From: Planosporangium sp963837285
GTDB lineage: Bacteria; Actinomycetota; Actinomycetes; Mycobacteriales; Micromonosporaceae
Assembly: GCA_963837285.1 (NCBI GenBank)
Contig: CAWIMS010000005.1
Span: forward strand, 2,728,001-2,792,000
Direction: 5' to 3'
Length of the DNA stretch: 64,000 nt
Part shown: piece by piece, positions 8,507 through 18,919 of the stretch
Layout: each line of letters opens with the position of its first letter
Position numbering within the stretch: position 1 is the first letter of the stretch
Notes under the pieces: generated by a model
What the model was told of the DNA's origin: nothing
Databases searched by the model: none
The model's input: the letters and a program-made list of their open reading frames with translations, nothing else
Position numbers and translations under genes: made by a program

Positions 8507-8529
8507 CGCGCATACCAAGGAGTTTGACG

Positions 8530-8862
8530 ATGGGCTGGTTTCGTCGACGCCGCGACTCGGTTCCCAACCCGACCAGGCTTGACCGCGAGGCGACAGCCGA
8601 AGACCTGAGTTCGCTGGCCGCGTTCATCACCAGCCATTACGGCGTCGAGTTGTACCTGGAGCCGGAGACCATGGCGACCGACACCACGGTGGTCGCCATC
8701 GCCCATGACGGCGAATGGATCCGGCGGCGGACCGGCTCACCCCGGACGGCGCACCAGGTCGCCCAGCGGCACGCGATCCCGTTGTACGAGGCCAACAAGG
8801 TCGGGTACCCGGAGCGCATGCGGGTCTGGAACCGCAACCACCCGGAGCGCCGGGCCCGCTAG
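8530..8862 (+). CDS. Hypothetical protein, 110 aa
   Basis: An ORF with a good ribosome site (AAGGAG, 7 nt before ATG 8530), 23 bp after the GNAT gene. The product is soluble-looking, with a basic N-terminus (FRRRRD) and a central GEWIRRRTGSP stretch; I recognise no family. It may be cotranscribed with the beta-lactone genes but nothing in it suggests a biosynthetic role. A strong inverted repeat follows it. Confidence 0.6.
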   Translation: MGWFRRRRDSVPNPTRLDREATAEDLSSLAAFITSHYGVELYLEPETMATDTTVVAIAHDGEWIRRRTGSPRTAHQVAQRHAIPLYEANKVGYPERMRVWNRNHPERRAR

Positions 8863-8875
8863 TCTTGCGGCCGTG

Positions 8876-8937
8876 TCCGTGATCCGGTAAGCCTGTGGTC
8901 GCTATAGAGACCACAGGCTTACCGGATCACGGACAAC
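8876..8937. terminator. Perfect 27-bp inverted repeat between convergent genes
   Basis: Two perfectly complementary 27-nt arms flank an 8-nt loop (GCTATAGA). It lies exactly between the convergent hypothetical gene (ends 8862) and the DUF574 methyltransferase (ends 8943), so a bidirectional terminator is likely. The arms lack a U-tract, as is common in actinomycetes. Confidence 0.75.
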
Positions 8938-8942
8938 CAGCG

Positions 8943-9749
8943 TCAGTCTTTGCGGCCGACCGCCGCGTAGGCGGTGAACCGCTCCGGATTGGGCTCCTTG
9001 TCCGGCGTCTCGGGTCGCCACCGGGGCAGGAAGACGATGCCGGGATCGACGAGTGTGAACCCGTCGAAGAACTCGCTGATCTCGTCACGCGTCCGCCAGC
9101 GCATCGGCTCGGGCGAGTTCGCGTTGAAGAACTCCACCATCTCGATCGTCTCGGCCGGCTGCCGGTCGGTGGTGGCGTGCTGGAGGACCAGGTAGCTGCC
9201 GGGTGCCAGCGTGTCGCGGAGGGTGCCCACGATGCCCTTCGGGTCGTATTCGTCGAAGACGAAGTGGAGCACGGCCACCAGCAGCAGCCCGACCGGCCGA
9301 TCGAAGTCGATCAGGTTGCGCAGCGTCGGGTCGGCGAGGATCGCCGCGGGGTCGCGCAGGTCGCCGAGAATCGCGGCGACCCGGTCGTTGTCCTTGAGGA
9401 TGGCCTGACCGTGCGCGATGGCGACCGGGTCATAGTCGACGTAGACCACCCGGGCGTCGGGGTTGAGCTGCTGCGCCTTCTCGTGCACGTTGCCCAGGGT
9501 GGGGATGCCGGAGCCGATGTCGAGGAACTGGTCGACGCCCTCACTCGACAGGAACTCGACCGCCCGGTGGATGAACGCGCGGACCTGGCGGGCCACTTCG
9601 GGGAGGTCCGGCTTGATCTTCGTGCCCTGGTCGGCGACCTGCCGGTCGATGGCGAAGTTGTGCGCTCCGCCGAGGAGGTAGTCCCACATCCGGGCCGTGC
9701 TCGGACGCTCGGTGTCGATCCCTGGGGGCGCCCAGTCTGGCCATTCCAT
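8943..9749 (-). CDS. DUF574 / SAV2177-type SAM-dependent methyltransferase
   Basis: A 268-residue protein of the actinomycete S-adenosylmethionine methyltransferase family (DUF574). The family signature ARMWDYLLGGAHNFAIDR is near the N-terminus and the SAM-binding FLDIGSGIPT follows near residue 75. ATG 9749 is chosen because GGAGA lies 8 nt upstream; a longer frame to 9914 has no such site and runs into a dispersed repeat. Substrates of this family are mostly unknown. A paralogue lies at 21019-21834. Confidence 0.88.
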   Translation of the reverse strand: MEWPDWAPPGIDTERPSTARMWDYLLGGAHNFAIDRQVADQGTKIKPDLPEVARQVRAFIHRAVEFLSSEGVDQFLDIGSGIPTLGNVHEKAQQLNPDARVVYVDYDPVAIAHGQAILKDNDRVAAILGDLRDPAAILADPTLRNLIDFDRPVGLLLVAVLHFVFDEYDPKGIVGTLRDTLAPGSYLVLQHATTDRQPAETIEMVEFFNANSPEPMRWRTRDEISEFFDGFTLVDPGIVFLPRWRPETPDKEPNPERFTAYAAVGRKD

Positions 9750-9859
9750 CCTGTTTCTCCACACCAGTCGGGTCGGCTCCGCCTCCTTCGTGATCGACAA
9801 TACGCCACCGCCCGCGTCGAAGGAACGTGCAGATGCACGATCAGCGGATGGCCGACCCC

Positions 9860-9934
9860 AAGATCGCCACAACTTCCGACAAGTTGTGCCCTCCGCACCC
9901 CACGGAGGCCACAACTTCCGGGAAGTTGTGCCGG
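9860..9934 (+). repeat. REPIN-like repeat copy 3, upstream of lon
   Basis: Intergenic copy between the methyltransferase and lon. The right monomer is the canonical palindrome (about 9910-9932); the left monomer has CCGAC at its centre and is otherwise symmetric, unlike the other copies. Outer ends read AGATCGCC and GTGCCGGG. Confidence 0.85.
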
Positions 9935-9993
9935 GAGTATGTGGCCCAGGTCACACGGCGACGCCGAGCGGGAACATGAGCCGGCTTACGGAA

Positions 9994-10014
9994 CTTGAGT
10001 CTCACAGGCTCATG
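9994..10014 (+). promoter_or_regulatory. HAIR-like HspR binding site upstream of lon
   Basis: CTTGAGT, 7 nt, GCTCATG matches the HAIR consensus CTTGAGT-N7-ACTCAAG at 7 of 7 and 5 of 7 positions with exact spacing, 27 bp before the lon start. In Streptomyces lon belongs to the HspR heat-shock regulon, so heat-shock repression by HspR is likely here too. Confidence 0.65.
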
Positions 10015-10041
10015 CTTACGTGATTACAAAGAAGGTGTGAT

Positions 10042-12333
<2,292 letters not shown>

Positions 12334-12354
<21 letters not shown>

Positions 12355-12432
12355 GCCGGCGACTCCCCCCGACCGCTCAGGCGACCCCCTGGCCGCCTGA
12401 CGCGGCGCCCAGCGACCCCCTGGCCGCCTGAG
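12334..12432 (+). repeat. Short imperfect repeats of the lon 3' end
   Basis: The last codons and stop of lon (GCGACTCCCCTGGCCGCCTG) recur just downstream as GCGACCCCCTGGCCGCCTGA (12381-12400) and again near 12412-12431, with a more diverged unit between. This looks like local duplication of the gene end; each copy carries a TGA. Confidence 0.6.
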
Positions 12433-12440
12433 GCGGCACC

Positions 12441-12517
12441 CAAGATCGGCACAACTTCCCGGAACCAGTGGCCTCACGACACCCCAGAGGCCACAAGTTC
12501 CGGGAAGTTGTGCCGAA
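12441..12517 (+). repeat. REPIN-like repeat copy 4, downstream of lon
   Basis: The same element: outer arms GATCGGCACAACTTCCCGGAA on the left and its near-complement on the right, left half degenerate (CCA). It sits between lon and the YCII gene, where its long hairpin could also act as a terminator for lon. Confidence 0.88.
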
Positions 12518-12601
12518 TTCTTTTGGCGATCTTGTCGATTCGGTCTGCTGCCGCGCGTCGGGCAGGTGTAAGGGTTAACCACACCGATGAAAGGGACTCC
12601 G

Positions 12602-12946
12602 ATGGCGCAGTACCTGATCCTGATCTACGAGAGCGAAGAGGGCTACGCGACGGCGACGCCCGAGGTCTTCCAGGAGGTCATGGAAGCGCATAATCGGTTC
12701 GCTCAGCAGGTCACCGAGCTGGGTGGCCAGCTGCTCGGCGGCAACGCGCTCCAACCGGTCACGACCGCCACCACGATCCGCAGCGACATCGTCACCGACG
12801 GCCCGTTCGTCGAGACGAAAGAAGCGCTCGGCGGGTACTACCTGATCGAGGCGAAGGATCTCGACCAGGCGCTCGCCATCGGCAAGCTGTGCCCGGCACG
12901 GTTCGGTGGCGTCGAGGTACGTCCCATCATGGTCTTCGACCAGTGA
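12602..12946 (+). CDS. YCII/DGPF-domain protein, partner of the ECF42 sigma factor
   Basis: A 114-residue protein of the YCII family with the signature DGPFVETKEALGGYYLIEA. ATG 12602 has AAGGGA about 6 nt upstream; an ATG at 12587 is a less likely start. Members are small dimeric alpha-beta proteins without a proven common reaction. They are typically encoded beside ECF42 sigma factors, as here, where the sigma gene overlaps the stop codon by GTGA. Confidence 0.9.
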   Translation: MAQYLILIYESEEGYATATPEVFQEVMEAHNRFAQQVTELGGQLLGGNALQPVTTATTIRSDIVTDGPFVETKEALGGYYLIEAKDLDQALAIGKLCPARFGGVEVRPIMVFDQ

Positions 12947-14244
12947 CCATTGCCGGCCCGGCCGACAGCGACGGCGCCAACAACGGCGGCAGCAACACGG
13001 TCCGGCTGGCGGTAGCCGACGCGCACCGTCGCGAGTGGGCATTCGTGCTCGCCGCGACGGCGCGCGTCGCGAGCGACATCGACCTCGCCGAGGAGTGCGT
13101 CCAGGACGCGTACCTGCGGGCACTGGATGCCTGGGCGCGCGACGGCATACCCAACAACCCTGGCGCCTGGCTGACCACGGCGGCGCGCCGGCTGGCCCTG
13201 GACGCCCTCCGCCGCGATCGCACGTTGCGGACGAAGCTGCCGCTGCTGGTCGAACCCGTCACCACGGAGCCCGCCGACGAGTTGGGAGCCGACGACGTGA
13301 TTCCCGACGACCGGCTACGTCTGATCTTCACCTGCTGCCACCCGGCCCTGGCCCGGGAAGCGCAGATCGCGCTCACCCTGCGCCTGGTGTGCGGGCTGAC
13401 GACGAGCGAGATCGCGCAGGCGTTTCTGGTACCCGAGGCCACCATGGCCGCGCGCGTCACCCGGGCGAAGAAGAAGATCTCCGCCGCCCGGATCGCGTAC
13501 CGCGTCCCGGAGGCGCACGAGCTGCCCGACCGGCTCGACGCGGTACTGACCGTGGTCCACCTCCTCTACACCACCGGGCACACCGCCCCGTCCGGTCCGG
13601 CACTGGTCAAGGACGACCTCGTGGACCGGGCCATCGAGCTGGGCCGCCTGCTGCGTACCTTGATGCCCGATGAGCGGGAGGTGCTCGGCCTGCTCGCGCT
13701 GCTGCTCCTCACCGACGCACGCCGGGCCACCCGGGTCGGCCCGGACGGCCGCCTGCTCCTGCTGGAGGAGCAGGACCGGTCGCGGTGGGATCCGCAGGCG
13801 ATCATCGAGGGTCGCGCACTGGTGATCGACGCGCTGCGCGGCGGGCGTCCCGGGCGGTTCGCGTTGCAGGCGGCGATCGCGGCCCTGCACGCCGAGGCGC
13901 CCAGCTACGCGGAGACCGACTGGGTGCAGGTGCTCGGCGTGTACGACGTGCTGCTGGCGGCCTGGCCGTCACCCGTGGTCGCGCTCAACCGCACGGTCCC
14001 GCTCGCCATGGTCGAGGGACCGGCCGCCGCGCTGGCCGAGATCGAGTCACTCGAACGGGACGGCCGGCTCGCCGGGTACCGGTACCTCGCGTCGACCAAG
14101 GCGGACCTGCTGCGCCGCCTCGACCGGCACGCCGAGGCGGCGACCGCCTACCGGGCCGCGCTCGCGCTGGCCGACAACGCCGCCGAGCAAGCCTTCCTCG
14201 AAGAGCGGCTGGCAGATTCCGTCACCAGGAGCAATCGGGCATGA
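12943..14244 (+). CDS. ECF42-type RNA polymerase sigma factor with C-terminal extension
   Basis: A 433-residue sigma factor starting at GTG 12943, overlapping the YCII stop. Region 2 (DLAEECVQDAYLRALDAW) lies near residues 50-70, and region 4 (GLTTSEIAQAF, TMAARVTRAKKKI) near 150-180. It is followed by about 240 residues of helical, TPR-like sequence ending in a typical LADNAAEQAFLEERLA segment. ECF42 proteins lack a classical anti-sigma gene, and the C-terminal domain is thought to control activity. It probably drives its own operon and other DGPF genes. Confidence 0.92.
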   Translation: MTIAGPADSDGANNGGSNTVRLAVADAHRREWAFVLAATARVASDIDLAEECVQDAYLRALDAWARDGIPNNPGAWLTTAARRLALDALRRDRTLRTKLPLLVEPVTTEPADELGADDVIPDDRLRLIFTCCHPALAREAQIALTLRLVCGLTTSEIAQAFLVPEATMAARVTRAKKKISAARIAYRVPEAHELPDRLDAVLTVVHLLYTTGHTAPSGPALVKDDLVDRAIELGRLLRTLMPDEREVLGLLALLLLTDARRATRVGPDGRLLLLEEQDRSRWDPQAIIEGRALVIDALRGGRPGRFALQAAIAALHAEAPSYAETDWVQVLGVYDVLLAAWPSPVVALNRTVPLAMVEGPAAALAEIESLERDGRLAGYRYLASTKADLLRRLDRHAEAATAYRAALALADNAAEQAFLEERLADSVTRSNRA

Positions 14245-14251
14245 TGTCCCG

Positions 14252-14512
14252 GTGACGCAATGGCAGTACGCGCGACTTGAATACCGGTCCACCGGCGACC
14301 TCGGCACCGACCGGTTCATGGACTGGGACGCCATCTTCATCCACCCGGGCGGCACCCAACGCTGGGGCACCGACGAGCGCTTCGACGACCTGCGCCATCT
14401 CAACCGTGCCGGCGCCGAGGGCTGGCAGGCCTACGATCGCGCCGCGCTCCACGTTGGACAGCCGATCCGGCTGCACGCGGTCACTTATTCGTTGCGCCGC
14501 CCGATCGAGTAG
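14252..14512 (+). CDS. DUF4177-like small protein, 86 aa
   Basis: Starts at GTG 14252, 7 bp after the sigma gene. The C-terminal pattern LNRAGAEGWQAYDRAA followed by TYSLRRP resembles the short DUF4177 fold (a GAEGW motif plus a terminal LKRP-like strand). No function is known. Its last 32 bp overlap the convergent NADH dehydrogenase gene, so one of the two ends may be read antisense. Confidence 0.65.
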   Translation: MTQWQYARLEYRSTGDLGTDRFMDWDAIFIHPGGTQRWGTDERFDDLRHLNRAGAEGWQAYDRAALHVGQPIRLHAVTYSLRRPIE

Positions 14513-15797
14513 CCGGGGCCTTCTCGGTCTCCAGCGTGACCGGTGGCGGCGGCACGAGACCGAGTTGTGTGGTCTGGCGTGGCAGCACCGCGTCGAGCGC
14601 CCAGTCGGCCGCCGTTCGGATCCGGTTGCCCGGCAGCGCCAGCAGGTGGTAGCCGCGGGTCACCGCCTTGGCCGGCACCCCGGACAGCGGGATCCGCAGC
14701 GGGTCGGCCGCCGCGTCCAGGCCACCGAGATCCACCACAAACCCAAGATCATGATGTTTGTACGGCCTGGGCCTGCCCTGCCCGTACGACGCGGCGATGT
14801 TGTGGGCGACCCGCCGGCCCTGGCGCTCGGCGTGCTGGGCAGTCATCGGGGTGACCTCGCCGGGCATGGTCAGGTCGGGCACCGCGGCGGCGTCGCCACA
14901 GGCGAACACCTCCGGACGGCCGGGCACGTTCAGGCACTCGTCGACCACCAACCGTCCCTTGTGGAGCTCCAGCCCGAGGTTCTCCACCAGCGGGTCCGGG
15001 CGTACCCCCACACACCAGATCAGTGACCGGGTGGCGACGAACGTGCCGTCGGTCAGCCGTACCCCCTCGTGGGTCGCCTCGGCGACCGACACGCCCATCC
15101 GGACGTCGACGCCGCGTTCCCGGAGCACCCGGTCGGCGGTGCGGGACAGCCGCTCGTCCAGCTCGGGCAGCACCCGCTTCGCGATGTCGAGCAGCAGCCA
15201 GCGGGGGCGGTGGTCGGCGAGACGCGGGTGGCGCTCGCGCAGCGCGTCGGTGTACAGCACGCCCTGGGCGCAGACCTCGGTGCCGGTGTACCCGGCGCCC
15301 ACCACCACGAACGTGGTCCGCGCGGCCCGTTCGTCCGGGTCGTCGGTCGCGTCGGCCAGCTCGATCTGGCCGGTGATGTGGTCGCGCAGGTACAACGCCT
15401 CCGCGATCCCCCGGAAACCGTGCGCGTGCTCGGCCACGCCCGGGATCGGCAGCAGCTTGTTGACACTGCCGGCGGCGATCACCAGGCGGTCGTACCCGAT
15501 CCGGCTGTGCCGCTGGTCCGCGTCGACCCACCGCACCTGCCGGCCGGCAAGGTCGATCTCGTCGACCTTGCCGAGGATCAGGCGCACCCCGCGCAACGTC
15601 TCCGGGATCGATACCGCCACCCGACGCGGATCGAGCAGGCCGACCGCGACTTCGGGCAGCAGCGGTAGGTAGAGGAAGTAGTCGGCTGGGTTGATCACGG
15701 TGATCTCGGCCCGGCTGCGCGCGAGGCGGGAAAGGGTGCGAGCGGTGTGGTACCCGGCGAACCCGGCACCAATGATCACGATCCTCGGTCGGCTCAT
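14481..15797 (-). CDS. Type II NADH dehydrogenase (NDH-2)
   Basis: A 438-residue FAD-dependent pyridine nucleotide-disulfide oxidoreductase. FAD-binding GAGFAGYHTA lies at the N-terminus, the NADH-binding VVGAGYTGTEV near residue 170 and the second FAD contact VFACGDAAAVPD near 300. NDH-2 enzymes pass electrons from NADH to quinone at the inner face of the membrane without pumping protons. The hydrophobic C-terminal stretch (DAVLPRQTTQLGLV) fits membrane attachment. Monocistronic and convergent with the small gene at 14252. Confidence 0.88.
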   Translation of the reverse strand: MSRPRIVIIGAGFAGYHTARTLSRLARSRAEITVINPADYFLYLPLLPEVAVGLLDPRRVAVSIPETLRGVRLILGKVDEIDLAGRQVRWVDADQRHSRIGYDRLVIAAGSVNKLLPIPGVAEHAHGFRGIAEALYLRDHITGQIELADATDDPDERAARTTFVVVGAGYTGTEVCAQGVLYTDALRERHPRLADHRPRWLLLDIAKRVLPELDERLSRTADRVLRERGVDVRMGVSVAEATHEGVRLTDGTFVATRSLIWCVGVRPDPLVENLGLELHKGRLVVDECLNVPGRPEVFACGDAAAVPDLTMPGEVTPMTAQHAERQGRRVAHNIAASYGQGRPRPYKHHDLGFVVDLGGLDAAADPLRIPLSGVPAKAVTRGYHLLALPGNRIRTAADWALDAVLPRQTTQLGLVPPPPVTLETEKAPATRSGGATNK

Positions 15798-15944
15798 CGC
15801 TGTCCCCTACCCGATCGGACGTCGTCCACCACCTCAAATTCTAGTGGTCGGATCTATTGACCCTGATCCATTGACCGGTACCGCAGCGGTCGCCCATTCT
15901 TACCCGGTAGGAATCGGAAATGATCCGACGATACGGGGTTGCCC

Positions 15945-17216
15945 ATGCTCACTCGTCCCGCCCGACGCCACCTCGCGGTGGCCCAGATCGTCGCCCTGCT
16001 CGTCGCGCCGCTCGCCGTGGCCGAGCCGGCCGCGGCGGCACCCAGCGCGGCGACACCGGCCGTGCGGCCCGCCGCACAGGCGGCCGACCCGGCCGGCACC
16101 CTGCCCTGGCCGGGCTGGCGGCTGCGCTGGGCACCGCGGGCCGACCGCGAGGGGCTGACCGCCTTCGAGCATGTCGAGGACGACCGGGCCCATTCCGACC
16201 CGGCCAACTTCCCGCACATCTACACCGAAGGCGACCACTACAAGTTCACGATGAACATGAACGTGCGCGACACGTCGACCGACCGGCAGCGCAACGAGGT
16301 GCGCGGGTCCGTCACCAACGGGCACGCCCTCAACATGCTGTACGGCGAGACGTGGCGGTTCACGTACTCGATGTTCATCCCCGACACGCTGAAGTCGACC
16401 ACCAGCTTCACCCACATCATGCAGATGAAGGAGCCCGGCACCGGGACCGGCCCGATCGTGACGATGTCGCTGCGCCGCTACGGCACGGTCCAGAAGATCG
16501 AGCTGGTGGACACGCTGACCGGTACCAAGATCGGCAACGTCGACCTGGAGCCGTTGCAGAACCACTGGGTCGACTTCGACTTCCAGATGAAGATCGGCAG
16601 CACCGACGGCTGGATCCGGTGGATCGTCCACGACGGCGCGAACACCGTCATCGACACCACCAGGACCGGCCTCAACACGTGGCTCGGCGACCGGGTACGC
16701 CCGAAGTGGGGCATCTACCGATCCCTCGGCGACAAGTCGGGGTCACTCGAAGACACCTACCTGTTGCTCAAGAACCTTCGGGCGTACCAGTGGAGCAGTT
16801 CGCTGCTACCGCCGTTGCAGATCCGGTACGAGGCGGAACACGCGCGGATCAATCAGGGCACGGTGGAGTCGACCAACGGCGGGTACACCGGGTCGGGGTA
16901 CGTCAACCTCGCCGGCTCCGGCGGCGGGTACGTCGAGTGGACGGTGTTCGCGCTGTGCCCGGGGCCGGCGGCGCTGAACGTGTGGTACGCCAACGGCACC
17001 GACACCGCGCGGCCGATGGACGTCACGGTGAACGGAGTCACGGTGTCCCCCGGGCTGTCGTTCACCGTGACGCCGGCCTGGACCGACTGGGAAACCAGAA
17101 CGCTGATCACGAACCTGAGATTCGGGTTCAACACGATCCGGGTGACCGCCCCGACCGCGGTCGGTGGCCCGAACGTCGACAGCCTCGACGTCCAGCAACC
17201 GGCGCCCGTGCTCTGA
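15945..17216 (+). CDS. Secreted polysaccharide lyase with C-terminal CBM35-like module
   Basis: A secreted protein of about 423 residues with a basic N-terminus and hydrophobic signal segment ending in Ala-rich sequence. The catalytic region (about 60-290) resembles the polysaccharide lyase fold of the heparin lyase I/PL20 type, with EVRG, TWRFTYSMFIPD and PKWGIYRS motifs. A carbohydrate-binding module (YEAEHARINQG through the C-terminus) follows. It presumably cleaves an acidic polysaccharide outside the cell. ATG 15945 was preferred over a TTG at 15939. A shorter paralogue lacking the module is at 36153. The antisense EamA frame runs into its 3' third. Confidence 0.75.
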   Translation: MLTRPARRHLAVAQIVALLVAPLAVAEPAAAAPSAATPAVRPAAQAADPAGTLPWPGWRLRWAPRADREGLTAFEHVEDDRAHSDPANFPHIYTEGDHYKFTMNMNVRDTSTDRQRNEVRGSVTNGHALNMLYGETWRFTYSMFIPDTLKSTTSFTHIMQMKEPGTGTGPIVTMSLRRYGTVQKIELVDTLTGTKIGNVDLEPLQNHWVDFDFQMKIGSTDGWIRWIVHDGANTVIDTTRTGLNTWLGDRVRPKWGIYRSLGDKSGSLEDTYLLLKNLRAYQWSSSLLPPLQIRYEAEHARINQGTVESTNGGYTGSGYVNLAGSGGGYVEWTVFALCPGPAALNVWYANGTDTARPMDVTVNGVTVSPGLSFTVTPAWTDWETRTLITNLRFGFNTIRVTAPTAVGGPNVDSLDVQQPAPVL

Positions 17217-18284
17217 CCCGAGCCCGACCCCCGACCCGGCCGATCCGAGCCCGGCCCCCGACCCGGCCGACCCGAGCCCGGCCCCCGACCCGGCAGCGGC
17301 CTCCGAAGATCGGCACAACTTCCCGGAAACAGTGGCCATACCAGGGCCCTGAGGCACCAAGTTCCGGGAAGTTGTGCCGATCTTGGGCTCGGGGGCTGTG
17401 CCGATCTTGCCGGGCTTCGCCCGGGTGATCAGGGGCAGGGCGGTCAGGGCGATACCGGCGAGGACGGCCACCCCGCCGACCGCCTGGGGCAGGCCGACCG
17501 GGTCGCCGAAGACGGCGACCCCCGCCAACGCGCCGACGACCGGTTCGAGGTTGAGGAAGGCCCCGGCGATCTCCGGCGCCACCCGCGCCTGCCCGTACGC
17601 GAACAGCGTGAACGGCGCGAGAGTACCGCCGACGACGAGCCCGGCGGTGGCCAGGACGGTACCGGCGTGGGCCGGCGCGGCGGGCGTCCCATCGAGGATC
17701 CAGGCGACCGGCAGCGCCGCCACGGCCGCGGCGGCGAACTGGACCGCGGTGACCGCGACCGGATCCCGCCCGACCAGCATCCGGGGTTGCGCCACGACGA
17801 ACCCGGCCGACAGGACGAGCGACGCGAGGACGAGCGAGTCGCCGGTCAACGTCGCCGCGCCGCCGCCGTCGGCTGCGATCCCGGCGACACCGGCCAGCGC
17901 CACGGCGAACCCGGCCCACGAGACCGGGCCGACCACGCTCCGCCCGAGTCCGACCGCCAGCGCGACCAGGACGGGGGTACCGCCGACAAGCAGGGCCGCG
18001 TGGCTGACGCTGGTACGCGCGATGCCCGCGTTCTGCAACACGATGACGATGCCGTACCCGAACGCGCCCCACCCGACGGTGCCCGGTGAGATCGCGGTTC
18101 GCAGGCCGCCCCACCGCCGGATGGCGATGAGTATGAGGATCGGTGCGGCCAGCGCGAAGCGGATGACCGTCAGCCAACCCGGGTCCAGCCAGGCGAGGGC
18201 GAGCTTGGTCAACGGCACGGTGGTGCCCCAGAGCAGGCCCGCCGTGGTGAGCGCGGCAAGGGAGAGATGACGGTTGGTACGCAT
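16806..18284 (-). CDS. EamA/DMT-family exporter with a read-through C-terminal tail
   Basis: An inner-membrane drug/metabolite transporter with ten hydrophobic segments and two EamA repeats in the first 300 residues (18284 to about 17400). Members often export amino acids or amines. The frame has no stop at the domain end: it runs through a dispersed repeat and a 27-bp tandem array and about 410 bp antisense to the lyase gene, giving 492 residues. The last about 190 residues show no domain. I infer that the repeat insertion removed the native stop. It is divergent from an Lrp regulator, a classical exporter-regulator pair. Confidence 0.8.
   Translation of the reverse strand: MRTNRHLSLAALTTAGLLWGTTVPLTKLALAWLDPGWLTVIRFALAAPILILIAIRRWGGLRTAISPGTVGWGAFGYGIVIVLQNAGIARTSVSHAALLVGGTPVLVALAVGLGRSVVGPVSWAGFAVALAGVAGIAADGGGAATLTGDSLVLASLVLSAGFVVAQPRMLVGRDPVAVTAVQFAAAAVAALPVAWILDGTPAAPAHAGTVLATAGLVVGGTLAPFTLFAYGQARVAPEIAGAFLNLEPVVGALAGVAVFGDPVGLPQAVGGVAVLAGIALTALPLITRAKPGKIGTAPEPKIGTTSRNLVPQGPGMATVSGKLCRSSEAAAGSGAGLGSAGSGAGLGSAGSGVGLGSEHGRRLLDVEAVDVRATDRGRGGHPDRVEPESQVRDQRSGFPVGPGRRHGERQPGGHRDSVHRDVHRPRGVGAVGVPHVQRRRPRAQREHRPLDVPAAGAGEVDVPRPGVPAVGRLHRALIDPRVFRLVPDLQRR
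17218..17298 (+). repeat. Three tandem 27-bp units after the lyase stop codon
   Basis: Three near-identical 27-bp CCGAGCCCGGCCCCCGA-type units start at 17218, 17245 and 17272, directly after the lyase stop. On the minus strand they are read as GSGAGLGSA-like nonapeptides within the extended EamA frame. Confidence 0.85.
17306..17384 (+). repeat. REPIN-like repeat copy 5, at the EamA 3' end
   Basis: Complete element with AAGATCGG and CCGATCTT ends, degenerate left monomer (ACA) and right palindrome with one change. GTGCCGATCTTG occurs again just beyond it at 17398-17409, a possible target duplication or remnant. Confidence 0.88.
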
Positions 18285-18323
18285 GCCACCAATGCTCCGG
18301 GCCGACAGCCGAAGATTTGACGT

Positions 18324-18356
18324 TTTCGCGTGCCGACGAAATAATCGTTGGCGAAA
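18324..18356. promoter_or_regulatory. Palindromic operator between eamA and lrp genes
   Basis: An AT-richer imperfect palindrome with TTTCGC at one end and GCGAAA at the other around CCGACGA-AATA-ATCGTTGG lies directly before the Lrp start and 40 bp from the exporter start. It fits an autoregulatory Lrp/AsnC site controlling both divergent genes. Confidence 0.45.
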
Positions 18357-18829
18357 TGGCAGTTCGACTTGATGAAATTGATGTCCGCCTGCTCGCGGAG
18401 CTTCAGGTGGACGCCGACCGGACCAACGTCGAGTTGGCCCGGCTGGTCGGCCTGTCCCCGGCCGCCACGCTCAACCGGGTCCGCCGGCTAAAGGAGTCCG
18501 GCGTCATCCGCCAGGTGGCCGCCCGGCTGGACGCCGCGGTGGCTGGATTCCCTCTCCAGGTCTACGTTTCGGTCACGCTGGCCCGCCACGAGCCACGGTC
18601 CAGCCGGATGTTCGAGAACGAGGTCCGGGCGCTGCCACAGGTCATCGCGGCCGACTGGGTGGCCGGCGAGATCGACGTCATGCTGCTGGTCGTGGCCCGC
18701 GACGTCGCCGAGCTTCAGCGGGTGCTGGTGCGACTGTCCACCCGGGGTGCCCAGCGGCTGACCACGCTGCTGCGCCTGGAGGAACTCAAGCCGTCGTCAC
18801 CGCTGCCGGTCGCAGCGGGCGACGGATGA
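18356..18829 (+). CDS. Lrp/AsnC-family transcriptional regulator
   Basis: A 157-residue protein from ATG 18356. The N-terminal helix-turn-helix is clear (DEIDVRLLAELQVDADRTNV, then LVGLSPAATLNRVRRLKESG), and the C-terminal half is the RAM ligand domain (VYVSVTLARHEP, DVMLLVVARD). Such proteins sense amino acids. Divergence from the EamA exporter suggests that it induces export of its effector. Reading from 18317 would add an unconserved N-terminus. Confidence 0.92.
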   Translation: MAVRLDEIDVRLLAELQVDADRTNVELARLVGLSPAATLNRVRRLKESGVIRQVAARLDAAVAGFPLQVYVSVTLARHEPRSSRMFENEVRALPQVIAADWVAGEIDVMLLVVARDVAELQRVLVRLSTRGAQRLTTLLRLEELKPSSPLPVAAGDG

Positions 18830-18919
18830 CCGCGACCGTTGCCGGGCATCCCCTCAGCGGGCGCGCCCGGCCACCACGTCGGCGCCCCTTCAGCGCCCGG
18901 CCGTCACGCCCGCGGGCCC

